From Anniella stebbinsi (taxonomy: Eukaryota > Chordata > Lepidosauria > Squamata > Anniellidae): DNA of 64,000 nucleotides. The position numbers were made by a program, and so were the translations under genes. The stretch is from assembly GCA_029215795.1 (NCBI GenBank), contig JARDYH010000003.1, positions 31,683,001 to 31,747,000 of the forward strand, written 5' to 3'. A model generated the notes under the pieces. That model saw only the letters and a program-made list of their open reading frames with translations. It was not told where the DNA came from and searched no databases. This document shows positions 44,665-54,427 of this stretch, in pieces. Position 1 is the first letter of the stretch. Every line of letters begins with the position of its first letter.

Positions 44665-44830
44665 AGAGGGAGATTCAGGACAAACGAAAGGAAATATTCC
44701 ACCCACCCACCCCCACCCCCACCCCCACACAAAGCACATGGTTAAATTATGGAACTCTATTGTTCAAGATGTGATGACCACCAACATAGTTGGCTTTAAA
44801 ATGGGATTGGACAAATTCATGGAGGATAAC
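44665..44830 (+). mobile_element. CR1-type LINE fragment with an internal C-rich microsatellite
   Basis: 'gagggagattcaggacaaac' and 'gaaaggaaatattc' precede a (CCCAC)n run (44699-44729). Beyond it 'ggttaaattatggaactcta', 'gatgtgatga' and 'ttggacaaattcatggagga' continue the CR1 C-terminal sequence also seen at 34275-34370. The microsatellite sits where the intact copy reads 'cttttttacacagcgca'. Confidence 0.75.
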
Positions 44831-44837
44831 GTTATAA

Positions 44838-45110
44838 AACGGGTCTGTGCACCACCTTGGTCCAAATCCAGATCGGGCCCAGAAGCACTTTAGGCTGCTT
44901 CAACAATGGCGAGCCACTGTCCACGTCCACCTGTGGGACTTACTTGACCTGTCTGGCAGCTGCCTGTCCTTGATGAGAACTGCCATTTTTAAGGAAGATG
45001 GCAGCTCTGTCATTTTCTAAATCTAAGGTTCAAACTATGACAGCTGTAAGGGCTATTTCCAGAAAGTGGGTCAGGGGGTCCCGGCACAACTCTACTATAA
45101 AATACTAGTC
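44838..45110. mobile_element. Possible degraded hAT relative of 23064-24653
   Basis: Begins 'gggtctgtgcaccacc' with 'ccaaatccagatcgggccc', similar to the subterminal words of the big hAT element. It has a small inverted repeat, 'actgccatttttaagg' / 'aagatggcagct'. No ends or duplications confirmed. Confidence 0.25.
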
Positions 45111-45154
45111 ATGACATTAAGGGAAATCACATTGTTTACTTGGGGCTTTTCTGC

Positions 45155-45466
45155 TTCCTGGTTCTTTGGTTCAATTGTTATGAGCTGCATTACATGGGAG
45201 GAGAGGGGGCGACAAGGGGTTTGAATTGAATGCTTCCCATCAATTCAATTACATTAAGTTTTATTGTGACAGTGCCATCTAGTGACAGAAGACCCTGCTG
45301 TTTCCCGGCTATTACCACTTTAAAAATTTTTATTTTTATCCTGGGATTTCTAGAAGATTCCCTGGGAGAATGTCCTGGTTGTAGATGATGTCATGAAATT
45401 GACCTGAAAAATTCAGTGAGTTGCCAATCATGAGCGTGCAATAAATCACTATTTTAGACGAGCCCA
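45155..45466. mobile_element. Possible member of the 'GGGCTTTTCT' MITE family
   Basis: 'ggggcttttctgcttcc' at the left and 'attttagacgagccc' at the right are weak inverted repeats. 'tgacagtgccatctagtgac' and 'gagcgtgcaataaatcac' are shared with other members. Confidence 0.4.
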
Positions 45467-45689
45467 GAGAGAGAGGCAGACAATCTCAGAACAAGAAGCC
45501 CAGCTCATCACTGGGCTTTACATTAAGCAGTGGGGGAGAAGGCAGAAGAGGGGGCAAGACCAGATCTCTCTCCCAGCTATACTCCTGGCTGCTGGTGGAC
45601 CCCTGTTATAGGTTTCTGTCCTCCGTTGTACCAGGCAACCAGAGAGAAAGTTCTAGGGAAGCTGAACTCAGGTAATAGGGACTCAGGGC

Positions 45690-46010
45690 TTCTTCACATT
45701 TAGCAAAAATGTTGCAGCTTTGTCTTCTGGAGTCTTCATGGCTTTAACAATCAGCACAATACACACACTTCTCCCAACCCTTGTTTTTGCCAGTTCCTTC
45801 CCATACGTTTCAATTTTATTGCCAGCAAATGGTGCTGTTTTATTGTGCAATTTTGATTTATTACAGCATTTTGGGGGTTTTATAAAATAGTGGATTCCCA
45901 CTTGAAAATGGCAGGAGAAGCATCAGAGGTTGACAACGTCATGAAAGGGACCTGCAAACTTCCATAATTGAGCAACCACGAGCATGCAACAAATCACTCA
46001 TGTGGAGAAA
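45690..46010. mobile_element. MITE with 'GGGCTTCTTCACAT' ends, copy 1
   Basis: Left 'gggcttcttcacattta', right 'tcatgtggagaaactc'. Shares 'tctggagtcttcatg', 'tttgccagttccttcccata' and 'acgtcatgaaagggacctgc' with 55940-56270 in the same orientation. Confidence 0.68.
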
Positions 46011-46169
46011 CTCTCAGTGGAACTCCACATAGCTATCCGGGGAGTTGCTGTCAAGAGCAGCCATCCACTAAACAACTGTGGGTTCAGTCATCTCTCAGTT
46101 AATCCTAGCTCTCAAGCCATTCTTGGAAGCCCAGAGCACTACTTCTGCCTCTGCTGCTACAGAAACACA

Positions 46170-46413
46170 GGCAGGATCTACACTACTGCTTTATAGTGAT
46201 ATTGAAGTGCACTGACAACTGTTGGGGCCCATGACACATCTACACCAAGCAGGATATAACACTATGAAAGAGGTATGAAAGCGGTATATGGCATGTGTCA
46301 TTGGGCCCCAACAGTTGTCAGTGCACTTCAATACCACTATAATGAAGTAGTGTAGATCCTGCCTCCATATACCACTTTCATAGTGTTATATCCCACTTGG
46401 TGTAGATCTGGCC
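46170..46413. mobile_element. Rearranged double copy of the 'GGCCAGATCTACACC' MITE
   Basis: Starts GGCAGGATCTACACTACTGC and ends GGTGTAGATCTGGCC. A nearly complete element occupies the middle (about 46240-46362). The outer 46170-46239 and 46363-46413 are reverse-complement copies of its right and left parts. The whole forms two interlocking inverted repeats. Confidence 0.8.
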
Positions 46414-46923
46414 CTAGTCACAAAATGTAGTGAAAACACAGGAACAATCTCTGATAACTTCCTTTGACATCCTTCCAAAGAGCACTGTGATTGGAAGTAA
46501 AAAGGTATTCCCTGGTTGGAAGCTAAAGCTGTCAGTCACAAAACTACAGCTCCTCCTCTCCCTTCCCCTCCCTTGCATTTTCCTTATATGGAGAGCTCAG
46601 GGAAATATGTATTGATCTTTGCAAATACACTGTCTGTGTTTCTGTATCCCTTCAAATCTCCATCTTGCTCTCCAACTTGCTCTCCAAGCTTTTGATGTAG
46701 CCTGATTTGGGCCAAGGACACCAGCCTCGCTTTGGACAATCTCTTGAATCCAAAATCACTCCAAAAATATGAGATTCGTCCAAAGTGAATGCACACCTAG
46801 CATATAGTAATACTTTAAAAACACAAAGACAGAGCTCAAGCATTCATGAAATTGACAAATCTTTCGTGTCAGTTTCCACTGATTCCAAAGTGGGAAATTG
46901 ACAAAGCTTCCTGCTAACCTTGA

Positions 46924-47030
46924 GCCTATCTACACTACTGCTTTAAAATGGTTTATAACAATTTTAAACCAGTTATTAACCAGTTTAAAACTGTTATAAA
47001 CTGTTTTAAAGCAGTAGTGTAGATAGGATC
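46924..47030. mobile_element. Palindromic MITE, 'CTATCTACACTACTGC' type
   Basis: 'cctatctacactactgcttt' pairs exactly with 'aaagcagtagtgtagatagg', and the interior 'ggtttataac' / 'gttataaact' continues the pairing. About 107 bp, almost entirely hairpin. End sequence related to the 'GGCAGGATCTACAC' side of the previous family. Confidence 0.85.
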
Positions 47031-47327
47031 TCTGTCAGTTTCACTGAAGAACTGAGAACAGAGATGGTAAAGGAAAGGCCATAGGACAAGTGGGCAGGTA
47101 ATACACAGTCAGACCTTCACCAACCATGTCATGATGAAACTGCATCTAGTCACTTGGCAGCATGGGCCAGTGGCTGCCCAAGGTGGGCAAGTGGGGGAGT
47201 AATCTCTCCCCCACTAGCTGCAGGGGAATTGTGGCAACATTTACAGTGAGAAACATATAACTTGTCAAGAGTGGGAATGGGGATTAATTGAAGTCAGGGG
47301 AAGATTCCCAAGAGATCCTTAAAGCTA

Positions 47328-47690
47328 GGCTGACCATATGAAAAGGAGGACAGGGCTCATGTAACTTTAACAGTTGTAGAGAAAAGGGAATTTCAGCCAG
47401 TGTCATTTGTATGCAATTAGTTCCTGGTGAAATTCCCTCTTCATCACAACAGTTAAAGTTGCAGGCACTATACTAGAGTGACCATATACAAAAGAAGGCA
47501 GGGCCCCTGCAACTTTAACTGTTGTGATGAAGAGGGAATTTCACCAGGAACTAATTGCATACAAATTGCATACAAATTGCATACAAATTGCATACAAATT
47601 GCATACAAATTGCATCACTGGCTGAAATTCCCTTTTCTCTACAACTGTTAAAGTTACATGAGCCCTGTCCTCCTTTTCATATGGTCAGCC
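47328..47690. mobile_element. Dimeric fold-back MITE ('GGCTGACCAT' family), copy 3, expanded
   Basis: Ends GGCTGACCATATGAAAAGG and CCTTTTCATATGGTCAGCC are perfectly complementary and bordered by TA (47326-47327, 47691-47692). Halves are reverse complements, as in 30308-30612, joined by 'aggcactatactagagtgac'. The right half carries the 11-bp tandem expansion. Confidence 0.9.
47554..47615. repeat. 11-bp minisatellite inside a MITE arm
   Basis: Five full ATTGCATACAA units and a partial sixth (ATTGCAT). The copies at 18777 and 30308 have this word only once. The opposite arm of the same element is not expanded. Confidence 0.95.
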
Positions 47691-48039
47691 TAAAGGTGAG
47701 CACACTACTTGCTCACTTGTAGACCAGTTGTGCATGATCAAGGTCTTCGATACAGTAAAGGCAGATATAAAACTGTATCCTGTATTATCAAGAATGTAAT
47801 ATATTCAATGCAAATCTGATCATAATATATTAATCAATCGTTTAATGTTTCATAACTACAGCATTGCTAGTTTATGACTTCTACAAGCATTTCCCTAAGT
47901 ATATCTTGGGGAGTTTTTAATATGAAGTGCTTTAGAATTTCTCAAATTAAATTTTTAATGCTGTAATTTCTATGAGTGCTTTGATGGCAGATTGTGATTT
48001 TCCACAGAACAACCATTTTCTTTGTAGAGTATTTTGTTA

Positions 48040-48346
48040 CAAGGGCTGTCTTCACGGCACTGAGTTGATGCCGCCTTCCCCCAAAACCCTGCAGTTTCCC
48101 TTACCTGGGGTGGCGTTGGGTAATCTTCATGCCAAGGGGGGAGCGCAGTGGTCATCTGGGTACAGGTACAGTACTAGGACTGCTCCTCGGATCGGCCACG
48201 GAGCAAGATCAGATGGCAGAAGAGTCATACTGACCTTGCTCCCACTGAAAAAGTCAGGGTAGGTCCCTAACGTTTTCAAAGTGCAGCTTCGCGTCATATA
48301 ACTGATTCGCAGCCACTGCAGGGCTTTCTCCATGTATAGACAGCTC
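48040..48346. mobile_element. MITE with 'GCTGTCTWTAC' ends
   Basis: 'gggctgtcttcacggcactg' at the left; 'ctccatgtatagacagctcc' at the right. End sequence resembles the start of the 52533-52955 repeat ('gagctgtctatacgccc'). It contains several CpG words. No duplication found. Confidence 0.5.
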
Positions 48347-48756
48347 CACAGTTAGAATGGCAGGGAAAAGTGTGCCCCACATAAGCCACAGTGAAAGCTA
48401 AAAAAACACTGTGCATACCATTATGGAAATCTCCACAATTTTAAAACTATAATTTTATCCCTGGGGTTTTGTTGTCTGAATGATTAGTGATTCATCCTTG
48501 GCTACCTATCCATACATGTATTCCTATCACTCTTTCAGGCTGAAATTACAAACATGTAAAGTAGGTACATTGAATTCAGTGGTGCTTACTTTGGAGTTAA
48601 CACAGTTGGGCTTGTAGTGTGTTATGAAGGTTATGAGTGCAAAGGTTCACAGAAGAGGTGTGAAAGTGAAAAGCCGCTTGAATTTTCCATTCCTTTGAAT
48701 CTGCAGGGAAATCAAATCGGCATCAATGAGGAATACAAAAAATGGAGCATATAAGC

Positions 48757-48893
48757 AGCTTTCCCCAACCTGGTGACCCCCAGAGGTTCAGATTTCACCT
48801 CCCATCAGCCCCAGCCAGTATGGCCAATGGTCACAAATACTGACAGTTGTCCTAAAAATCTGAAGGACACCAAGTTGGGGAAGGCTAAGTTAA
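48757..48893. mobile_element. Fold-back repeat, 'GGGAGTTGTAGTCC' family
   Basis: 'ctttccccaacctggtgacc' pairs with 'gacaccaagttggggaaggc'. Confidence 0.75.
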
Positions 48894-49092
48894 GTTCTCA
48901 GTTGGATCCAGACCATTGCTGGAGCCACACGCTAAGCTCCTTGCATCTTGGTTTTTCTTGTATCCAGCCTGTTATAATCAGACCAACAGTGTCCTTTCTG
49001 TGGTCCTGTTCTAACCCAGAAAACCTTTTGTGTACCGGCTGAGGATGCCTCCATGGGCTTCAATCTGGAGCAGAACACAACAAATAGACTTC

Positions 49093-49203
49093 ATCAGCCT
49101 GGTCCCCCCAACTCCCATCAACCCCAGCCAGCATTGGCCGGTTGTCAGGAATGCTGGGAGTTGTCGTCCAGAACATGGGAAGGGCATCAGGTTGGGGAAG
49201 GGC
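49093..49203. mobile_element. Fold-back repeat, 'GGGAGTTGTAGTCC' family
   Basis: 'caactcccatcaaccccagc' pairs with 'gaatgctgggagttgtcgtc'; right end 'gcatcaggttggggaagg'. Confidence 0.78.
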
Positions 49204-49736
49204 TAGCTTGAAGTGAGTGGGGAGGAGAGATGCAGAACTGAATGTGCCAGAAACATTATGTTTTCACTGACATGCACTGATCTCTTTCTCCCTCATTGTC
49301 CCCCTCCCCAGAAAAAACGCTTCCAAGCTGTGCTGAAGTGAAAGATGTCAGTGCTCAAGCCTACTTGCATATTATAACCTCTGATTTGGAAGGTTCGCCT
49401 GCAATGAATAATTCCCCACTACCTTCTCCCCTGATTACTCCATATGGAGATCGAGGCACTTGTACGCTGTGTATTTTGGATCTTCCTGAGATGAGCCCTA
49501 CCATTGAAAGATGTTCTGGAGCTTTGGGATGCCCTGGCTCAAAAGTAGCCATGTGTAGGCTATTCTATTGACTGCCAAACAGCATATATCATCCTAATGT
49601 GTGTTATCATATTTGTTCATGATACAGTGGAGATCTCTGTCCAGAGTCACTTTCATTAATAACAACACAACAACAACATAAAGCATTGCCAAAATACAAA
49701 ATCTTTGCCCACCTTTGTTTGCCTTTTAAAATGTCG
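49204..49736. other. Unassigned sequence
   Basis: Frame of 91 codons at 49296-49571 shows no recognisable family. An ACAACA-rich run at 49660-49680. Confidence 0.3.
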
Positions 49737-49767
49737 GGTGAAATGAAGGGAGAAGCAGGTTCTCAAG
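49737..49767. repeat. Left arm of a 31-bp perfect inverted repeat
   Basis: The 31 bases are the exact reverse complement of 51009-51039. The core reads 'tgaaatgaagggagaagcag'. The pair encloses the L2 fragment and the Penelope-like remnant. Just outside, 'ccttttaaaatgtcg' (left) and 'gcttttagaatgtcg' (right, near 51070) are similar in direct orientation. Confidence 0.93.
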
Positions 49768-49769
49768 GG

Positions 49770-50333
49770 TGACCATATTACTCCAGTTTTAAAATTGCTC
49801 CACTGGCTGCTAATTAGTTTCCGGGTGAAGTATAAAGTGTTGGTTATTACCTTTAAAGCCCTACATGGTTTGGGTCCAGGTTACCTGTGGGATCGCCTTC
49901 TCCCATACAAACCGCCCAGAGAGCTTCGGCTATGGGGCGGTATACAAATGTAATAAATAAATAAAATAAATATAAATAAATCCGCCCCGCATGCTCAGGT
50001 CCTCTGGGAAGAATCTACTACAGTCGGCCAAGACTAGGCTGACAACCGTTACCCAGAGGACCTTCTCTTCTGCCGCTCTCAGACTGTGGAATGACCTGCC
50101 GGAGGAGACTCATCAACTTAACAGTCTTTTAGAATTTAAGAAAGCCATAAAGACTGTTCTCTTCCAGCGGGCATATCCAGTGGAATTTTAGAATGTTTTT
50201 AGGATGTTTTTAGGATGTTTTAGGACGTTTTAATGCAGTTTTAATAATGTGTGTCATGTTTTAATCAGTTTTATGTATTTTATCATATTGTTGTTCCCCG
50301 CCTCGATCCAAATGGGGAGGCGGGTAAGAAATA

Positions 50334-50376
<43 letters not shown>
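49770..50376 (+). mobile_element. L2-clade LINE 3' end with (ATT)n tail
   Basis: Reads 'LHWLLISFRVKYKVLVITFK', 'ALHGLGPGYLWDRLLPY', then after a 64-bp insertion 'MLRSSGKNLL', 'TRLTTVTQRTFSSAALRLWN' and 'EFKKAIKTVLFQRAY'. These are the full C-terminal blocks of L2 ORF2. The 3' UTR 'ccccgcctcgatccaaatgg' and the ATT run (50334-50376) complete it. It is the least damaged L2 in the window. The PLE remnant resumes after it. Confidence 0.9.
49918..49981 (+). mobile_element. 64-bp LINE tail inserted in L2 with target duplication
   Basis: 'agagagcttcggctatgggg' plus 'cggtatacaaatg' and an AATAAATA tail lie between CCGCCC at 49912-49917 and CCGCCC at 49982-49987. Removing the insert and one CCGCCC restores the L2 frame (LPYKPPxMLRSS). 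Confidence 0.88.
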
Positions 50377-50377
<1 letters not shown>

Positions 50378-50385
50378 CTAAGAAA

Positions 50386-50910
50386 CCGGGGGTGGGAACT
50401 ATCATAACTGAGGAATCTTGGGACATCTGTAGGTTTTCTGTAATTTGAGGTGATAAGGTGTTTGCCTTATTATTTTATCTTGAGATCCAAAAAATGTATT
50501 TCTAGAGTGCTGAGCTGGATGTCAAATTGGATATCTTCCTTCCTGGGATTTATATGCTTTATGAATTGTTGTAATTCTTCACCATTACCCCTCCAAATGG
50601 GGGGGGGGGGAATCATCAATGTACCTTAGCCATACTAGAATGTGTCTGTTGTATTGCCCCTCTAATGAAAAAAAGTTCTTTTTCATATTCTGCCATATAT
50701 AAATTGGCCACTTCTGAGGCCATGGGACATCCCATGGCCACTTCCTTGGTTTGCCAATAGAATTTGTTGTTGAATTGAAACTAATTTTGGGGCACAGCTA
50801 CCTCTGTAAGAGAAAGAAGGAAATGGGTGGGGGGTTGTTTTTCTGTTCTTAGATCTACAGTGTGTTGTATGACTGATAAAGCGTCATCCTGTTTTTTACA
50901 ATATGTATTT
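50386..50910 (-). mobile_element. Penelope-like element RT fragment
   Basis: Minus-strand translation at about 50690-50900 gives 'PPTHFLLSLTEVAV', 'FNNKFYWQTKEVAMGCPMA' and 'VANLYMAEYEKELFF'. This matches the Penelope-like RT order FLLxL...F..xFYxQxxGxAMGSPxxPxxANxxM. It is 5'-truncated and interrupted by stops. Confidence 0.75.
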
Positions 50911-50926
50911 TAAACGTTTACAGTCC

Positions 50927-50969
50927 CCTGAAGAAGGCCTTATAAAGATATAGGCCGAAACGCGTCAGG
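50927..50969 (+). ncRNA. Hammerhead-like motif in the PLE terminal region
   Basis: CTGAAGA, a GGCC...GGCC stem with AT-rich loop, then GAAAC and GTC. Core order CUGANGA - stem II - GAAA fits the hammerhead consensus with A at the variable seventh core position. Hammerheads are known in Penelope-like terminal repeats. Stem I pairing is weak (an A opposite C next to the core), and the motif is on the strand opposite to the RT. It is probably a decayed relic. Confidence 0.4.
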
Positions 50970-51008
50970 CTCTTCAACTTTGGAGAAATAATTTTAAAAA
51001 GTTCGCAT

Positions 51009-51039
51009 CTTGAGAACCTGCTTCTCCCTTCATTTCACC
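51009..51039. repeat. Right arm of the 31-bp perfect inverted repeat
   Basis: Exact reverse complement of 49737-49767. It lies beyond the hammerhead-like motif, so it belongs to the PLE terminal sequence. Confidence 0.93.
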
Positions 51040-51309
51040 TGATTTGGATGCTTTTCTCCCCCCATTTTTTGCTTTTAGAATGTCGAACTTGATCTTTCTT
51101 GGATAAAGTTACGTTCCGTAGAAAAATCATTGACAGCTTTCCAGGAGAAGGGGGAAAAGAACTGAGAAGGAAAGAGGGCTTTGGTTCTAAACAGGAGGCA
51201 GAGAAGGACAAACAAAAGCAGTTGCAGAGAAGGTCAAGGATGATAAAGCAACAGGGGGCTGGAGAAAATGGTGAAGAGGACAATCGTATCATCTTTCTGC
51301 CTACAGGAT

Positions 51310-51383
51310 GGGGTTGTAGCTCAGTGATGGAGCACCTGCTTTACATGCTGAATGTTCCAGGTTCAATCCCCAGCATCTCCAGG
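51310..51383 (+). mobile_element. tRNA(Ala)-related SINE head
   Basis: 'ggggttgtagctcagtgatg' and 'gagca' form the 5' arm and A box; 'ccaggttcaatccccagca' carries the B box. It resembles the tRNA-derived head of a squamate SINE family. The acceptor stem is not closed and no CCA-side partner exists, so it is not a tRNA gene. The SINE body is missing after 'catctccag'. Confidence 0.78.
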
Positions 51384-51794
51384 GATTTGTCGATATGCCC
51401 TGTTAAGCCCATTCTGGCTGCGAGTTGGTGCTGTGTTAATTCTATGACACAGCTTCCAACTCACAGCCACCACAGACATTTCCCCCCGAATCTGTGCTTT
51501 TAAAAAGTTGCAGACTCACCGCGACTTTTTCCTTTGCTCCAAGGTCACCTCCTTCTTTCCACCATCTCCCAGTGGTGACCTCACTTCAGTTGAGGTTGTG
51601 GGCATTCCTGGGGGCAAAGCGAATCCCAGGGTAGGTTGTGGAGAGCATGGGAAGGCAGGGCAAAGGGCGCTGTGGCTTTTCTGGCTGAGTAGCCTGCATT
51701 CCCTCCTGCAGGCTGGATTTATTGTTCCCACCCCACAGCTACAATGCTGTGGGGTTTTCTGGGAACAAGCTGCAAAGCATCATCATAAAGACAG
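51384..51794 (+). mobile_element. About 410-bp MITE-like repeat, copy 1
   Basis: Aligns with 52533-52955 in the same orientation. Shared blocks include 'caactcacagccacca', 'ttaaaaagt', 'gactttttcct', 'gctcc(a/g)aggtcac' and 'gtaggttg'. It starts exactly where the SINE head stops. Possible short ends of TGTCTWTA type. Confidence 0.7.
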
Positions 51795-51999
51795 AGAGAG
51801 AGAGAGAAGGAAAAGCTCCTGCCTGAAACCCTGAAAAGTCAATGTTGACAGCACTGGGATATGCTTCTAAGTGTAGGGAAATAATATAAGGAGATAAGAT
51901 AGTTAGGTCTTGCAAATAGAAGGAAAGTCAGCCTATTTTCCTGCTTCTTCATGTGCTACTTGATAGGGCCAGTTTTTAAATTGCCACTGTGCAGCTGGA

Positions 52000-52440
52000 A
52001 TAAAGCACAATTGGCTACTGACCATTTAGGGCAGAAATTGTTCCCTTCTTGCATTTTCTTACTTTTGAACATTTATATTGTCCTAGCCCTTACATCTGCA
52101 GTTAATGGAGATCTGTGCCATTGAACAGCTTACCAATGGCTTATCTTACATTCATGAATGAATAGAGAAAACGCCTCTCTCCGCAAAGAAAAATGTTACG
52201 TCAATCTCCTCTTTCAGCTGCTCTGCTGCAATTAGGTTTTAAATGGGAGGAAATTTGCTTTCTTTTCTTTCTGTTTTTCCTGTGTGGGTTTTTTTTCCCC
52301 TCACAAAAATGTCAATGCAAATATCACTCACTCAGTAGAGAGAGAAGAGCGGGGGATGGGGTGGGTGGGGAGAAAAGTATTAACTGATATGTGGACTGGG
52401 CGAGATTAAAAAGCTTGTTTTCCTGTTTCATATTCCCATG
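52000..52440. other. Candidate conserved non-coding island
   Basis: Repeat-free, AT-rich, with 'gcacaattggctactgacca' and 'ctgcagttaatggagatctg'. No coding signal. Confidence 0.22.
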
Positions 52441-52532
52441 GATGGTCTAAACCCTGAGCTGCACTTTTAGGGGAAAGGATCTTTGGACCAGGACATGGCA
52501 CTAGAATTAATCAATCTCTGTCTCTTTCCAGT

Positions 52533-52955
52533 GAGCTGTCTATACGCCCTATTTACCATGAAGTGGCTGCGCAGTAGCGCTGCGTTGGTTATACAACGCA
52601 ACAGCCAACTCACAGCCACCATGGGGCTTTTCCCCGAAACTACAAGTTTAAAAAGTCAAGGACTGACTGTGACTTTTTCCTCTGCTCCGAGGTCACTACT
52701 GTATTTCCACCGTATGTCGGTGTTGCCCTCGCTTTGCGTTAACACTGGGGGCAGATTGAAGACCACAGTAGGTTGCTTGGAGCGCTGGAAGACAGGGCAG
52801 AGGTTGTGCTCCATGAGCCAGATGGCTGCTGGAAAGCCTGTTCTCCTCCATGCCGTGGGGATTAATTGTTCTCACCCATAGCTGCGATGCTGCTGGGGTT
52901 TTAAGGAATGAGCAGTTGAATCGCCACTGTAAAGACACCTCCACTGCAATTCTGA
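52533..52955 (+). mobile_element. About 420-bp MITE-like repeat, copy 2
   Basis: Starts 'gagctgtctatacgccct' and ends near 'cgccactgtaaagacacc'. It keeps more CpG than copy 1 (e.g. 'gctgcgcagtagcgctgcgt'). It overlaps a 132-codon plus frame that is not a gene. Confidence 0.7.
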
Positions 52956-52977
52956 TAGACATAAGCAGTAAGACAGT

Positions 52978-53160
52978 GACTTGGAACCTGAGGCCTGGGG
53001 GCCAAATCCAGCACTCCTGGAGGCCCAGTCTGACCCTCCAGAGCACCCCAGATGGCCCACCCCCTTTCCCCTGACAACCAATCTTTTGGGATTCCCCAGC
53101 TTTTGTGCTGTTTTTCCCATTCTAAAAGGTTGAAATGCTTCTCCTAAGGCTGAGAGCTCT
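52978..53160 (+). repeat. Unnamed 'GGCCCTC...TGAAATGC' repeat
   Basis: 'gggggccaaatccagcactc' to 'cattctaaaaggttgaaatg' and 'cttctcctaaggc'. It abuts the MITE at 53161. Confidence 0.7.
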
Positions 53161-53455
53161 GTCACACGAGCGTTTTATTGCACGCTCATTACTGAGCACT
53201 CACGGATTTTTGCGGTTCCCTCTCATCACGATGTCTGCTTCCCGTGCACCTCCCACCCCTTCTAGCCTTCTTCGTGCTACAAAAAAGCACCCCAGTAAGT
53301 CCAGTTTATTTTAAAGATGGAAGTTTCCGCTATCTCCTGCTGTGTGCAGGAGAAGCAGCAGGATCAAAACAGCCCGTTGAACGAGGCGGTACGTGCACGC
53401 TGTACAGGCGGAGAAGTGACAGTAAGCAATCACGATTTTCCCCTGTGTGATGAAG
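53161..53455. mobile_element. hAT-like MITE, second copy
   Basis: Left 'agagctctgtcacacgagcg', right 'ctgtgtgatgaagctctgag', imperfect terminal inverted repeats. The interior matches 20945-21296 in reverse orientation ('ctcctgctgtgtgcaggag', 'cacggattttt'). Confidence 0.68.
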
Positions 53456-54420
53456 CTCTGAGTTACTGGCAGTCAGAGCTTTATTCTTTTTCTTTCTTTT
53501 CCTTTTATTGTGACTTTAACAGAACAGACTTAAGGTATTTCTCATGGAGCACTTGCGCACCCTGGCCCACACTTTGGGAATTACTGCGGAAACCATTACA
53601 CCTAATGGTGAGCTTCCAGCACAGCATATGAAAAGAATGGAGATTATTGCTACAGTGGACGTGTAACTTGAGTGATTACACATACACATGGCAAAAAACA
53701 AAAACAAATACTATATGCGTACTGTTACATGTTGCAATCTACACCCAGGTTTCACATTAATTCCTGCACTCAGTCGCCTTCCCGGTAATTCTTTACTGTG
53801 GGAACCCACCCTAAGGTACAACATTATCACGACAGAGTTCCACCTGCTCCAATATAGCACAGAAATGGATCCGTTCTGCTCGTTCAAATGGCGGAGTCAT
53901 GTGCTTAAAAGAATCCATAGGAAACGTTCCTTGGCTTTTCAGTACCAACATCAGGCTTTGAGACCAAGACCGGCATGAGTAATGGGAACTAAGACATACC
54001 CCACCTGAACAAGTTCATCCTCTTCCAGTTTTATGTAGAGGTTTTATTGACTCTTCCCTTTTTTTATGTGGCCATATAACAGAATGAAAGGCAGTGTCTC
54101 AGAAGGCAGTAATTTCAGTGATGGCTGAGAAGGGGAGAGTTGAAAGAAGAACAAAAAAGGAACAGGATGATCTAGTGAAGCACCCTTTCAATGCTGAGGA
54201 GAAAGAGAACTCAAAGTCATGTCCTTCTTGATGACCCCCTGCCCCCATCTCCCATTTTTTTAAAAAAAAATAATTCTGTTCCAGGAACTTTGACTGAAGG
54301 ACAATGGAAATGTCCTCAGGACTATTACAACTGTTCTCTGACTATTCCTTTGTTGGTCAGTGGATGGGAGTTCATGGGTAGTAGGAGATAGTTCCATGAA
54401 ACAGTGGGAGAATCTCTTGC
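53456..54420. other. Unassigned sequence
   Basis: No repeat or exon recognised. Frames at 53516-53978 are short and random-looking. Confidence 0.3.
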
Positions 54421-54427
54421 TTAATTT

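Noticed and set aside
51310..51383. tRNA-Ala gene
   Set aside because: A and B boxes are present, but the acceptor stem does not close, the anticodon arm is mismatched and the sequence continues as SINE-like DNA.
52483..52881. 132-codon ORF as a gene
   Set aside because: Spans the 52533-52955 repeat, which has a second copy at 51384-51794 where the frame is not kept.
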